Part shown: positions 19,212-28,905 of the stretch, one piece after another | Layout of the letters: every line of letters starts with the position of its first letter | Position numbering within the stretch: position 1 is the stretch's first letter | Source of the DNA: UBA2177 sp964452735 | GTDB lineage: Bacteria; Patescibacteriota; Dojkabacteria; SC72 | Assembly: GCA_964452735.1 (NCBI GenBank) | Contig: CAYVNA010000002.1 | Span: 1 to 58,805, forward strand | Length of the DNA stretch: 58,805 nucleotides | Reading direction: 5' to 3' | Notes under the pieces: model-generated | The model's database searches: none | Told to the model about the DNA's origin: nothing | Seen by the model: the letters and a program-made list of their open reading frames with translations, nothing else | Position numbers and translations under genes: made by a program

Positions 19212-20306
19212 TTATTTTTGTAATCTTTCATTATCCATCATGTCCATCCACATAGCAAAGAATAAGGACTGAAAACCTGTTATGGAAAGAAACATGAACG
19301 CTATTAATGAGTTTGTTGCAACTTTCTCTCCTAATAGAACATCCCTAACTACAGCATTTGCATATGGGATATTTATTAATAGTACCAATATCGCTAAGTG
19401 ATATAACAAAAACAAAGGATGAAAATCTCTAAAGAGATATTTCTTGTAGAGTCTGATCCAAAACTGTTTAAATAATAACCAACTAATTCGAGGTATAACT
19501 TTGAAAATCTTCATCTTAGATTTTTCACCTACATCATATATCGGCTTTATTGGAATTTCTCTAATGGCAAAGTTCGCAATATTTAGTTTTACCAGTATAT
19601 CGTTAGGGCAACCATATGAGGGATAGATATCATATATATTTATTCCTCTTAATGCTTCCAAGGATATTGATGTATATCCTGTTTGGGTATCTGAGACCTG
19701 CCAATATCCACTAGCTATCTTTGTTAGGAGTGAAAGAACAGAATTTCCAAAAAATCTAATCTTAGGAATAACTAAGGTAGCAGATCTATGTTTTAATCTA
19801 TTACCTTTAACATAGTCCACCTCCCCATCTATAACTGGCATACATATTGATTCTAGTTCATCTGGATCCATCTGCCCATCTCCAGCCATAACGGCTGTAC
19901 AATCTATATTATTATCCCTACACCACTTATATCCCGTAGCGATGGAAGCACCAACAGACCCATTTTTCTCATGCTTTATCAATATCACTCTAGAATTCTT
20001 AGCATCTTTGTTCAAAACCACTGAAGGATTGTATCTTTCATTTTCCTTTTTTATCATCTCCTCTGCAACTATCTCTGCCCTGTTGTACCTATTAGGGACT
20101 ATCTTTTTTCTATGGTTTAAATCCCTAACTGCCTTTTTATCTTTTTCAATATATCTAGAGACCACTTTCACAGTATCATCCCTAGAGTTATCATCTACGA
20201 CAACTAGTCTATCAACAAAATCTGGCATACTATCCAGAACCATCTCTATCTGATCCGCTTCGTTATAGGCGGGAATCACAACAGCTACTGTTTTATTTTT
20301 TAACAT
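19212..20306 (-). CDS. GT2 glycosyltransferase, dolichyl/polyprenyl-phosphate mannose synthase-like
   Basis: A 364-residue protein with a GT-A domain followed by two C-terminal membrane segments. Motifs are VVIPAYNEADQIEMVL, VVDDNSRDDT, the DXD-type site MAGDGQMDPDEL, and VSDTQTGYTS with the family QxGY-type acceptor loop. An insertion of about 50 residues, rich in charged residues, sits between the two halves of the nucleotide-binding region (about residues 50-105). Relatives make polyprenyl-phosphate sugars, the donors used by GT-C enzymes, three of which lie in this operon. It is 16 bp before the amidotransferase fusion and 26 bp after a GT-C gene. Confidence 0.83.
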   Translation of the reverse strand: MLKNKTVAVVIPAYNEADQIEMVLDSMPDFVDRLVVVDDNSRDDTVKVVSRYIEKDKKAVRDLNHRKKIVPNRYNRAEIVAEEMIKKENERYNPSVVLNKDAKNSRVILIKHEKNGSVGASIATGYKWCRDNNIDCTAVMAGDGQMDPDELESICMPVIDGEVDYVKGNRLKHRSATLVIPKIRFFGNSVLSLLTKIASGYWQVSDTQTGYTSISLEALRGINIYDIYPSYGCPNDILVKLNIANFAIREIPIKPIYDVGEKSKMKIFKVIPRISWLLFKQFWIRLYKKYLFRDFHPLFLLYHLAILVLLINIPYANAVVRDVLLGEKVATNSLIAFMFLSITGFQSLFFAMWMDMMDNERLQK

Positions 20307-20332
20307 AGATTTATTATATCAACTTATTAGAT

Positions 20333-22387
20333 CTACTCCCAAAGATACAAATACATTACATAAACACCATAATAATATCTATTAGGTATTATTATATATC
20401 TACAAAATGGAATGTCTTTTGAATGACCTTCCATTTCGAAATATGCATCTTCATCTCTATTACAATGCACCAAATAATTATGCTTAAATTTTATTTCTTT
20501 TACAAGTTTAATGTTCTTTTGCTCAAAATCAGGATCCTTCATTAATATATATACATCCTGATATTCTTCTTTTAGATCGATAATCTCTTGATTATCAATA
20601 TAGCTAGAAGTGTAGAGAAGAAAAGTGTTAATTCCATAATAATACTTTATAGGAAAGACTATCTGTTGAGCAGACCCAAAGTCATTATTAGCTACCAACA
20701 ATAGATCATCCTCATCAACAATAGATTGTAGTTCCTCAAATTGATCCCTATCAGCTCCTTCGAAATCTCTCAATTGGATAATTGCAAAATATCCAGAATA
20801 TATAGAGATACTGGTAATTACGCAGATACTTAAGATTTTCGCAATTGTACCCTTAGAAGATATCCCAACTAAAAAGACCGATAGAGCAATCAGGCAAAAA
20901 GGAACGAGTTCACTCACTTGATATCGAACAAAATAATAATGATAAGGTGTCAATCTCAATATGCCCCAACAGTATACCAAGAAGATCATTACGAGGAATA
21001 TGAGTAGAGAGGATTCCACATTTTCTTTTTTCTTAATGTAATAAAAAGCTACTGGAACAAGAATGAATCCTAGAGGAGAGAGATAGAGGAATGTAGCAAT
21101 AAAGCTTAATTGTTTTAAATAGGACAAACTTTCAAAGGAGAAAATCTGAGATCCTCCTTTGATTAAGATATCCAAAACATAAGGGACGAATTCATACAGT
21201 ATTAAACCAGAAAAAACGACAATAAAGATCGGAAAAATATTCTTATGCAAGAATAATGATACCGTTCTTGTGAACTCTCTAATGGGATTAAGAAATAAAC
21301 CGGATATCAACAAAACAATTACTATCCCAACAATAATTATATTATTAGATCCTAACAGGGTAAGTACTCTCCCTTCAAATATAGAACTAAAAAGACTTGG
21401 TATTAATAAGAAATAATATAGGTAAGATATTCCTAAAGATACTATCCATGCTAGAGAATAAGATGTTAATTGTTTCCTTAATTTCTTGTCATTCTCAAAA
21501 AGTAATGATAGAAGGGGAACTAGCAAAACGAATGGAAGTAGAAGCAAGGAGCTCATTCTAGTATAGAACAAGGCGTTGGCCGATAGAATAGATATAAGAA
21601 GATATATTTTTACATCTTTTCCCTCTCGGGAATCTTTATAAAACTTAGTGAGTGAGTAGAGGAAGAACAACAGAAAGGAGAGAGAGACAACTTCCGTTAA
21701 AGGGATTCTAGAGAAATAAACATGTAATGGATTAATTCCTACAAAGAATGATGCCAGTAAAGCTATGTTCTTGTTTTTATCAGATATTTCATATGCGAAA
21801 AGATATGTGGCAACTACAGATAGTACTCCAAACATTGTCAAAGCATATATACGATTATCAGAACCGAAGAGAGAGGCAAAAATAGACATCCAAGAGGGTA
21901 ATGAGGGATAGAAGGGCATATAGAAAATAGATGCATCTTTATCCATTTCTTCTACCCCTAACATTGTTGCAGCACCAGATATATCATAGAGATCCTTGGC
22001 CTTCTCAGACAAGCTTTCTCTTAACTCATCTTCTATATATAAACCATGGTTAATATCATATTGCTTTGATAACGAAACATATGTCCCTTGATCCTGGCCC
22101 CCAGTAATGTACAGATTAGGAGTAAGTCTTAGAGATAACGTCACTAGAAGAACTAGGAGGAATAACCAGTTGAATCTTCTATCTTCAAACTTAACACCTA
22201 TTTTAAATACATTGAAAGTTATTAATAGGATGAGAAAACCTGAAGCTAGAGAAACCAATGGATAGAAAGAATTAGTAGCTAGAAGTATTATGTTAACCAG
22301 AGTTACAATAGAAATATATACAAATACTGTATCAATAATACTTAATCTTCTATCTTTACTTTTCTTCCAGAAAGAAAACTCTACCAT
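20333..22387 (-). CDS. GT-C membrane glycosyltransferase (GT39/GT83-like)
   Basis: A 684-residue multi-pass protein with about 12 hydrophobic segments. The first external loop has the acidic signature TGGQDQGTYVSLSKQY, followed by the long loop common to GT-C enzymes. A further family-like segment is FFVGINPLHVYFSRIPLTE. It probably transfers a sugar from polyprenyl phosphate onto a lipid-linked glycan at the outer face of the membrane, and the adjacent GT2 gene could make the donor. It is longer than, and not closely similar to, the tandem GT-C pair at 6.1-9.9 kb. Confidence 0.75.
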   Translation of the reverse strand: MVEFSFWKKSKDRRLSIIDTVFVYISIVTLVNIILLATNSFYPLVSLASGFLILLITFNVFKIGVKFEDRRFNWLFLLVLLVTLSLRLTPNLYITGGQDQGTYVSLSKQYDINHGLYIEDELRESLSEKAKDLYDISGAATMLGVEEMDKDASIFYMPFYPSLPSWMSIFASLFGSDNRIYALTMFGVLSVVATYLFAYEISDKNKNIALLASFFVGINPLHVYFSRIPLTEVVSLSFLLFFLYSLTKFYKDSREGKDVKIYLLISILSANALFYTRMSSLLLLPFVLLVPLLSLLFENDKKLRKQLTSYSLAWIVSLGISYLYYFLLIPSLFSSIFEGRVLTLLGSNNIIIVGIVIVLLISGLFLNPIREFTRTVSLFLHKNIFPIFIVVFSGLILYEFVPYVLDILIKGGSQIFSFESLSYLKQLSFIATFLYLSPLGFILVPVAFYYIKKKENVESSLLIFLVMIFLVYCWGILRLTPYHYYFVRYQVSELVPFCLIALSVFLVGISSKGTIAKILSICVITSISIYSGYFAIIQLRDFEGADRDQFEELQSIVDEDDLLLVANNDFGSAQQIVFPIKYYYGINTFLLYTSSYIDNQEIIDLKEEYQDVYILMKDPDFEQKNIKLVKEIKFKHNYLVHCNRDEDAYFEMEGHSKDIPFCRYIIIPNRYYYGVYVMYLYLWE

Positions 22388-22398
22388 CTTGGATTTAC

Positions 22399-23727
22399 TT
22401 AAATATTCCCCACACCCTTATATATCAATCCTTCTTTCCTAGCTTTCTCTTTATCATATACATTCCTTCCATCTACCAATATTGGATTCTTCTTCATCAA
22501 TGAAACCATATCCCTATACTTTATCTTCTTATACTCATCATGGGCTGTCATCAAGACAATAGCATCTTTGTCTTTCAGTAGTTTCTTTATATCTCCCTTG
22601 TAGTCCTTAATATATGAGTCATGTACATCATATTTAATCCCCACTTTATTCATCTTTGAAAGAAGAGTCTTTGTTGGAGTATTACGATCATCATCAGAAT
22701 TAGCATCATATGCATAACCCAAAACAAGAACCTTCATATTCTTAAGCTTTTTCCCAGACTCTTTCACACCATCTTTCAACAAATCATACATATGTACAGG
22801 CATGAAATCATTGATATATCTTGCTATGGGGATTAATTGAGGATTAACAATATCCCTTACCTCATGTATCAATAACCAGGAGTCTTTGGGGATACAGTGT
22901 CCTCCGACACCAGCACCTGGGAAATGCATTTGCCTTAGAGCTTCTGGTCTTGTATCTGTAACCTTCCTACAATCATTTATCAACTCCCTAACCTTCCACA
23001 CATTAGCACCATATGCTTCACATAGTAGTGCCATCTCATTTGCGAAAGCTATTTGAACATCTCTGTATGTATTTTCACCAGCCTTCACAATCTCTGCTGT
23101 TATACAATCTGTAGGTCGTAACTCACCCTGAACAACATTCTTGTATAGATCTACAGCATTCTTTGCAGACTTAGGAGTCCATCCCCCCACAACCCTATTA
23201 TAGTACCTAATATTCTCAAGTAGATGCCCAGGCATTAATCTCTCCGGACAGTTCGCTAAATAGAAATCCTTGCCAACAGTCATTCCGGATTCCTTCTCTA
23301 ATGTTGGCTTAACAACATGTTCCATAGTCCCCGGAGCTATAGTAGATTCTATTATTACAGTAACACCTTTCTTCATATTCTTTCCAACATCCTTAAGTGC
23401 TCCTTTAAGATTTTCATAGGTGGGCTTTTTGTTTTCTTCCGCTACTGGCGTCTGTACTGCAATGATTATGTAATCTGCTAAACCATAGTCTTCCATATCT
23501 GAGGATGCCCTGAAATTTCCGACCTTGAATACCTCCTCTACCAACTTATCCAAGCCTGGTTCTTGTCCCTTGATCGGATTTTCTCCCTCATTTAATCTTC
23601 TGACTCTATCCTCTAAAATGTCAATCCCGAGGACATTGAATCCTGCATCTGCAAAAAGCATAGCTACTGGATATCCAACATATCCTAAACCACATACAGC
23701 AACCGTTTTACTCTCTTTTCTTTTCAT
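22399..23727 (-). CDS. UDP-N-acetyl-hexosamine 6-dehydrogenase (WbpA/WecC-like)
   Basis: A 442-residue nucleotide-sugar dehydrogenase. Domain order is an N-terminal NAD-binding Rossmann fold (VCGLGYVGYPVA, residues 11-22), a middle helical dimer domain (EIVKAGENTYRDV), the catalytic cysteine in GAGVGGHCIPKDSW (Cys278), and the C-terminal UDP-binding domain (VLGYAYDANSDDDRNTPT). It oxidises C6 of a UDP-sugar to the carboxylate in two NAD-dependent steps. Given its neighbours, UDP-GlcNAc to UDP-GlcNAcA, the first step of the WbpABEDI pathway, is likely. WecC-type UDP-ManNAc oxidation is the alternative. Confidence 0.9.
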   Translation of the reverse strand: MKRKESKTVAVCGLGYVGYPVAMLFADAGFNVLGIDILEDRVRRLNEGENPIKGQEPGLDKLVEEVFKVGNFRASSDMEDYGLADYIIIAVQTPVAEENKKPTYENLKGALKDVGKNMKKGVTVIIESTIAPGTMEHVVKPTLEKESGMTVGKDFYLANCPERLMPGHLLENIRYYNRVVGGWTPKSAKNAVDLYKNVVQGELRPTDCITAEIVKAGENTYRDVQIAFANEMALLCEAYGANVWKVRELINDCRKVTDTRPEALRQMHFPGAGVGGHCIPKDSWLLIHEVRDIVNPQLIPIARYINDFMPVHMYDLLKDGVKESGKKLKNMKVLVLGYAYDANSDDDRNTPTKTLLSKMNKVGIKYDVHDSYIKDYKGDIKKLLKDKDAIVLMTAHDEYKKIKYRDMVSLMKKNPILVDGRNVYDKEKARKEGLIYKGVGNI

Positions 23728-23743
23728 AAATACAAGGCTGAAC

Positions 23744-24850
23744 TTATTTCTTTGAGAAACTCTTAATCTTCTCTACTATTTTCTCAACATCTTCCTCTGT
23801 TACAAATGGGTTAACTGGTAAGGAAAGAACCTCTTTTGAAAGTTTCTCTGAGACAGGAAAATCCCCTTCCTTATATCCCATTTTCCTAAAATGCTCATGA
23901 AGATGCAATGGCTTTGGGTAGTAGATTCCACACCCAATTTCATTTTCTTTAAGGAAATTTATAAGGTCGTCTCTACTGTGACCATACTCCTCTGTAACTC
24001 TTATTGTGTACTGATGATATACATGGGTATTAGTTGGCATAACTTTTGGAAGTATTAATCCCTCTATACCAGACAATCCCTCATCAAACAATTTTGCATT
24101 CCTAACTCTTGTGTCTATTATCCTATCAAGCTTCTTCATTTGCTCTACCCCCAATGCAGCGGCCATGTCTGTCGTCCTGTAGTTATGTCCTAGTTCCAAA
24201 TACTCATACCTTACTGCCTCATCCTGTCCGTGATGTCTATATATCTTTGCCTTCCTAGCTATCTCATCATCGTCTGTTGTCAACATACCCCCTTCTCCAG
24301 TTGCAATATTCTTTGTAGCATATAGAGAGAAAGCAGCTACATCCCCTAATTTCCCTGTTGAGATGCCTTTGTATTTTGCTCCTACAGCTTGACATGCGTC
24401 TTCCAGTATCTTTAAATCATGCCTATCTGCAATATCCTTCACCTCCTCATACTTATATGCTTGACCAAAAAGATCTACAGGGATTACCAACTTGGTATTC
24501 TCGTTGATCTTCTCTTCTACCTTGTTTGGATCAATACAAAAATCATCTTCCGAGATATCTACAAAGACTACTTTTCCCCGTTCCATTAGCACAGGATTTG
24601 CTGTAGCTACAAATGTGAATGGTACTGTTATTACTTCATCTCCTTCCTTTATACCTAAGGCTATTACAGCAGAATGTAGTGCGGTTGTGCCATTAGAAAA
24701 TGCTACAGCATGTTTAGTGCCACATAGCTTAGCAAACATCTCTTCTAATTCAGCAGTTTTAGGGCCTTGTGCTATCATTCCTGATTTGAGAACTTCCACA
24801 ACAGCATCTATTTCTTCTTGTTCTATCAATGGCTTGGATATGGGAATCAT
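23744..24850 (-). CDS. DegT/DnrJ/EryC1-family sugar aminotransferase (WbpE-like)
   Basis: A 368-residue PLP enzyme. Motifs are MIPISKPLIEQEEIDAVVE, FSNGTTALHSA, ILEDACQAVGAKYKG with the PLP aspartate, and FSLYATKNIATGEGG with the Schiff-base lysine (Lys180). The C-terminal part has VYHQYTIRV and LSLPVNPFVTEEDVE. It transfers an amino group from glutamate to a keto sugar nucleotide, here most likely C3 of UDP-3-keto-GlcNAcA as for WbpE. It sits between the acyltransferase and dehydrogenase genes with gaps of 17 and 16 bp. Confidence 0.92.
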   Translation of the reverse strand: MIPISKPLIEQEEIDAVVEVLKSGMIAQGPKTAELEEMFAKLCGTKHAVAFSNGTTALHSAVIALGIKEGDEVITVPFTFVATANPVLMERGKVVFVDISEDDFCIDPNKVEEKINENTKLVIPVDLFGQAYKYEEVKDIADRHDLKILEDACQAVGAKYKGISTGKLGDVAAFSLYATKNIATGEGGMLTTDDDEIARKAKIYRHHGQDEAVRYEYLELGHNYRTTDMAAALGVEQMKKLDRIIDTRVRNAKLFDEGLSGIEGLILPKVMPTNTHVYHQYTIRVTEEYGHSRDDLINFLKENEIGCGIYYPKPLHLHEHFRKMGYKEGDFPVSEKLSKEVLSLPVNPFVTEEDVEKIVEKIKSFSKK

Positions 24851-24867
24851 TTTTCTGTATTTTAAAT

Positions 24868-25536
24868 TTATTTAGGTTCGAAACCCTCTACATATCTTAA
24901 TATTTTACCAGGATTACCAACTACAACAGCACCAGCCGGAACATCCTTAGTAATGACCGCACCAGCTCCTATCAAAGCTTTCTCGCCGATTGTAACACCT
25001 GGCCTGATCACAGCCCCCGCTCCAATGGAAGCATCCTTGCATATATGTATTGGGGATACTTGCCAATCAGATACTCCTTGAATCTGACCTTCTTCTGTCC
25101 TAGCTCTTGGAATCAGATCATTCGTTGTTAAGGAATTAGGGCCTAGGAAAACTCCATCTTCCATCTCTACACCGTGGTACACGGGAACATAGTTTTGTAT
25201 TTTTGTTTCATTACCTATTGTTACTCCAGAGTCTATGTATACATAGTTTCCCAATATACAGTTTGTTCCTATTTTAACATTGTTTCTAACATGACAGTAA
25301 TGCCATATCTTGCTTCCATCGCCAATAGCTACATCATCTTCTATGATTGTGAAATTCCCAATAATACATCCTTCTCCAATATTTACACTTCCTAATATTG
25401 CATTATGTATTGTACTGTTGTTTCCAATAGATGAATTTTTACCTATTGTACAATTAGGATTTATCTTAATATCTTCCTCAAATACTTCATATTCTATTGT
25501 ATTGAATCCATCCTTGAAATTAGCTCTCCCTTGCAT
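24868..25536 (-). CDS. Left-handed beta-helix acyltransferase (WbpD-like)
   Basis: A 222-residue hexapeptide-repeat protein. Repeats such as IGKNSSIGNNSTIHN, IGEGCIIGNFTIIE, IGDGSKIWHYCHVR, IGTNCILGNYVYID and IGEKALIGAGAVIT run through nearly the whole chain. These build a left-handed beta-helix typical of trimeric CoA-dependent acetyltransferases. In context it should N-acetylate the 3-amino group made by the aminotransferase downstream, as WbpD does. An external loop (about residues 130-145) interrupts the repeats, as is common in the family. Its start overlaps the Gfo/Idh gene by 17 bp. Confidence 0.9.
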   Translation of the reverse strand: MQGRANFKDGFNTIEYEVFEEDIKINPNCTIGKNSSIGNNSTIHNAILGSVNIGEGCIIGNFTIIEDDVAIGDGSKIWHYCHVRNNVKIGTNCILGNYVYIDSGVTIGNETKIQNYVPVYHGVEMEDGVFLGPNSLTTNDLIPRARTEEGQIQGVSDWQVSPIHICKDASIGAGAVIRPGVTIGEKALIGAGAVITKDVPAGAVVVGNPGKILRYVEGFEPK

Positions 25537-26488
25537 ATATCTGCTCTACAAATTTAGTTACGGGCAAAATGCTCGAGATTGTTGGAGCATTACCTTCATA
25601 GAGTGCATTGTACAAATCAGAGAAAAGGCTATCTTCCACAACCATCTTTTTAATGTCATTAATAACAAATTGACCACTCTCATCTTTCAATCTTAAATCT
25701 ATATCATAACCAAGGAGATCTATTTTACAATATCCCTCCGAGCCCAATATCTGGAACTCCGTAGCTATGTTTCTTGGTTCGGCAGCCAATGTTATATTCA
25801 AAATCCCAGATATGTTATCTGGGTATTGAACTAATGCTCTCACAGTATCATTATAATCTTGATCCAGATGTTTGTATTTATAGCTTTTCGTATATAGAAC
25901 TTCAGGGATTCCGAAATATTTCTGCAATATATCAAGATTATGTATTCCATATTCTAAGACAAGTTTCAGAGGTTTCTTCATAGAGAGAAAGCCAGAGGGT
26001 CTATTCCACACTTGATTAAGATCAACACATCTAATCTCCCCTAGAAGTTTTTTCTCTAATATCTCTCCAAGTGCTTTAACTATACTCATATATCGACATT
26101 GGAGAACTACATATATATTTACCCCTTTCTGTTTTGCTAAATTTTCTACCTCTACTACCTTGGAACTCTCATTCGAGAAAGGCTTCTCTACAAGAACATC
26201 ATATCCATGCTCTATGGCTTCCTTGGTTATATCATAATGGTATGAACTTTGAGTAAGAACAACTACACAATCGATACTCTCTTTGAGAGAATCAAACATT
26301 TCTCTGTGGTCATAGAATACCTGAGGTTTCCATCCCTTTGGAAGTTCTACATTCAAATCTTTAGAGTGGTTTGCAATTCCAATTATCTCAAATTTATCAG
26401 AATTCTTTACTATCCCCTCTAGATGTTTCTTAAAAATATCGCCAGATCCAATAATACCTAACTTGATCCTACTCTTTGGCATATACAT
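25520..26488 (-). CDS. Gfo/Idh/MocA-family NAD(P)-dependent oxidoreductase, second copy
   Basis: A 322-residue oxidoreductase. The Rossmann start is LGIIGSGDIFKKHL, the conserved EKP motif is DVLVEKPF (about residue 100), and the catalytic His/Asp segment is LEYGIHNLDIL. Relatives oxidise sugar hydroxyls, as WbpB does at C3 of UDP-GlcNAcA. It is a paralog of the gene directly upstream, overlapping it by 20 bp. The two could work on different sugars, or one could supply the second step of a cofactor-recycling pair. The start may be the Met at 26482 rather than 26488. Confidence 0.85.
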   Translation of the reverse strand: MYMPKSRIKLGIIGSGDIFKKHLEGIVKNSDKFEIIGIANHSKDLNVELPKGWKPQVFYDHREMFDSLKESIDCVVVLTQSSYHYDITKEAIEHGYDVLVEKPFSNESSKVVEVENLAKQKGVNIYVVLQCRYMSIVKALGEILEKKLLGEIRCVDLNQVWNRPSGFLSMKKPLKLVLEYGIHNLDILQKYFGIPEVLYTKSYKYKHLDQDYNDTVRALVQYPDNISGILNITLAAEPRNIATEFQILGSEGYCKIDLLGYDIDLRLKDESGQFVINDIKKMVVEDSLFSDLYNALYEGNAPTISSILPVTKFVEQIYARES

Positions 26489-27482
26489 CCTCTATGAACT
26501 TAATAGACGCAACAGCTTCAGATACCTTGAGACCTTTACCTTTTGCGATATTTTCATAAAGAGTAGGGTGGTTAGGACAAGACCCTACATGAGTGCCATA
26601 GGAGTTAGGAGTCAAAGATTCTCCAGCATCTTTTTGAAGTTTCTCCCATTTCTTCTGTAGAGAATCAGTTTCAAATGATGCTCTAGTAACTTGGTCTAGT
26701 GCATTCCCACCAATTTCTAGATATCCCTTAGATCCAATAACTGACAGAGAACATTCCAGATTTGATGGCTCTACAGCTACATTAACCTCAATAGCACCAC
26801 TAGCACCACCAGGATACTCAACTATTGAGTACAACGTATCTTCAAATGGAATATCCATATGTTTATGATTGAATGAGTAAGTAGACTTAACCTTTGGAAC
26901 ACCAAACGCTCCTTGAATGATATCTAAATAATGAATTGCATATTCATAGAGAGACTTACCCCCTTCATCAATTAATCCTCTCCAGTCCTTAAAATAACCT
27001 ATTGGTCTTTGCCATCTTTGGATAAAGCTCACACTCCTGATATCTCCCAAAAGTTTCTTCTTAAGAACCTCATTCAACATCTTTACTGTTGGATTGTATC
27101 TAACCTGCAGAACACAGTATGCTTCTCTCCCCAACCTATCTGCTGTCTCCTGGATCTTCTTCACCTTAGATGCTTTAAATGCGATTGGCTTCTCTATCAA
27201 TACATCACATCCCTCCTTAAGTGCGTTAATAGCCATCTCATAGTGAAGATGATTTGGGGTTGCTACAACAACAAAATCCATCTTCCCTTTCATATCCTTT
27301 AGCATCTTTTTGTAATCGGTAAAACCTTGAACATTCCCATTCTCTTTAACAGCTTTCTCCAAAACTTTCTCATCAGTATCACAGAGAGCTACCAACTCAA
27401 AATACTTTGAGTTCTTCTCTATTGATTCTATATGCCTTGGAAGTATATGTCCGCACCCTATTATTCCTACTTTTCTCTTCAT
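26469..27482 (-). CDS. Gfo/Idh/MocA-family oxidoreductase (WbpB-like)
   Basis: A 337-residue NAD-dependent sugar oxidoreductase: VGIIGCGHILPRHIESI (Rossmann loop), VVVATPNHLHYEMAI, DVLIEKPIAF with the EKP motif, and a catalytic region SLYEYAIHYLDII with His and Asp. It keeps the residues expected of an active enzyme and is the better WbpB candidate, oxidising C3 of UDP-GlcNAcA before transamination. A region near residue 290 (GTHVGSCPNHPTLYENI) is shared with this subfamily. It lies 47 bp downstream of the first gene of the operon. Confidence 0.87.
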   Translation of the reverse strand: MKRKVGIIGCGHILPRHIESIEKNSKYFELVALCDTDEKVLEKAVKENGNVQGFTDYKKMLKDMKGKMDFVVVATPNHLHYEMAINALKEGCDVLIEKPIAFKASKVKKIQETADRLGREAYCVLQVRYNPTVKMLNEVLKKKLLGDIRSVSFIQRWQRPIGYFKDWRGLIDEGGKSLYEYAIHYLDIIQGAFGVPKVKSTYSFNHKHMDIPFEDTLYSIVEYPGGASGAIEVNVAVEPSNLECSLSVIGSKGYLEIGGNALDQVTRASFETDSLQKKWEKLQKDAGESLTPNSYGTHVGSCPNHPTLYENIAKGKGLKVSEAVASIKFIEDVYAKE

Positions 27483-27529
27483 TATTATAGTTAATGTATA
27501 ATTTAATTCTGGGGAGTTTAACGATGTTA

Positions 27530-28783
27530 CTATTTTCTATATATTTCATCAAGTGCCGAAAGATTCGTATCCCAATTATATCTTGTTTCAACCTTTCTTC
27601 TACCATTTGCCCCCATCTCTTTCCTTAGGTTATCGTTTTCCAAAAGGAAAAGTATCTTTCGAGATATTTCTTTTACATTATCAAACTCTATTAAAAAGCC
27701 ATCCTCATTATCAGAAATAACCTCTCTCATCACATCATTTCTACACCCCAATACAGGTTTGGAATATGTCCAAGCCTCCAGATATACAATTCCAAAGGAG
27801 TCGGTTTTCGAAATCATTGAGAATACATCTCCCGCAGCAAAGAGATCCCATTTCTCTTCATCCGACACATTATCTATATTCAAGATATTCTCCTTGTACT
27901 TCTCCTCCTGTGAATCTATATATCTAGAGAAATCTTCATTCTTCAAACCGGCAAAAACCAGATTGGCCTTAACACCATTGTCCCAAAGTATCTTCATCGC
28001 CTCAACTAGACTGTAGTTTCCTTTCTCAAAGTTTTTTGACCCCACCTGAAAAACAATTGGATCTTCTATTCCATACTTTTCCCTAAACCTCTTTCCATCA
28101 CCCCCCTGTATCTGATTTAGAAAAACACCTTGTCCAAGGACTTGGAATTTCTCATTGTCCAAAATAATCCCATTCTCCAAACAGAAGCTTTTAATCTTTT
28201 CCTCCTCCGATTTAGTATTCACTATAATCTTTGTAGCATGTTCATAGAATGGTGCAGATGTTTTAGGAAGATATTTGTTTTCCATCCCTTTCCCAGTATG
28301 AAGAGCAGGAGCAATTATGTATGGTACATTGAGTTTTTTTGATACTAAATAACCAACATAGAAGAGAAAGAAGTATGGAGTTGAGGAGACTGTAACATAA
28401 TCATAATGGGGAAGAGATTCTTCATCGGTCTTGCGAAGCATATCAAAAGTGGTTGGACAAGTTGCAAGATTGGAGATTGAGAAATTTGGGACTTTGCTAA
28501 AAACTACTCTGAATACTTTATTTATATATTTATTCTTCAATATTCCATGACCCACAGGATATCTATATACATTAACTCCATTGATGATTTCTTGTTTTTC
28601 CTCAATGATATCTCCCTCCAAATCCCAAAGGGTGTCTGAATCGTATGCATCGGTTGTCCAGACATCAACTTCAAATCCTAGCTTGCTATGTTGATATTCG
28701 GAAAGAAGCTTGATGAAGAGTTCTGCACCACCTTTTGCTGGATGATATCTTTGTATGATATTCAAAACCCTCTTACTTTCCAT
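27530..28783 (-). CDS. GT4-family glycosyltransferase, first gene of the polysaccharide operon
   Basis: A 417-residue GT-B enzyme: RYHPAKGGAELFIKLL (acceptor-side loop), VFQVGSKNFEKGNYSLVEAM (hinge) and the donor site SKTDSFGIVYLEAWTYSKPV with the EX7E-type glutamates. It adds a sugar to the lipid-linked intermediate in the cytoplasm. The gene is nearest to the promoter at 28811-28839 and opens the 26 kb minus-strand run. Across the intergenic region the bactofilin-like gene is transcribed the other way. Confidence 0.88.
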   Translation of the reverse strand: MESKRVLNIIQRYHPAKGGAELFIKLLSEYQHSKLGFEVDVWTTDAYDSDTLWDLEGDIIEEKQEIINGVNVYRYPVGHGILKNKYINKVFRVVFSKVPNFSISNLATCPTTFDMLRKTDEESLPHYDYVTVSSTPYFFLFYVGYLVSKKLNVPYIIAPALHTGKGMENKYLPKTSAPFYEHATKIIVNTKSEEEKIKSFCLENGIILDNEKFQVLGQGVFLNQIQGGDGKRFREKYGIEDPIVFQVGSKNFEKGNYSLVEAMKILWDNGVKANLVFAGLKNEDFSRYIDSQEEKYKENILNIDNVSDEEKWDLFAAGDVFSMISKTDSFGIVYLEAWTYSKPVLGCRNDVMREVISDNEDGFLIEFDNVKEISRKILFLLENDNLRKEMGANGRRKVETRYNWDTNLSALDEIYRK

Positions 28784-28810
28784 CTAATACAATCTGAATT
28801 TATATTCTTT

Positions 28811-28839
28811 ATTATAATGATAGGAGTTTATGAAATCAA
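28811..28839 (-). promoter_or_regulatory. Sigma-70-like promoter for the polysaccharide operon
   Basis: On the minus strand, TTGATT (28834-28839), a 17-bp spacer and TATAAT (28811-28816). The -10 is perfect, the -35 matches four of six bases and the spacing is ideal. Transcription would begin near 28804, about 20 bases before the GT4 start codon. No other strong promoter was noticed in the 26 kb downstream, though this was not searched exhaustively. Confidence 0.65.
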
Positions 28840-28905
28840 AGAATATTCCCTTCCTTTATTAAATCTGTTACCATATATGTGAATAATATATAAACTGCTC
28901 AATAT

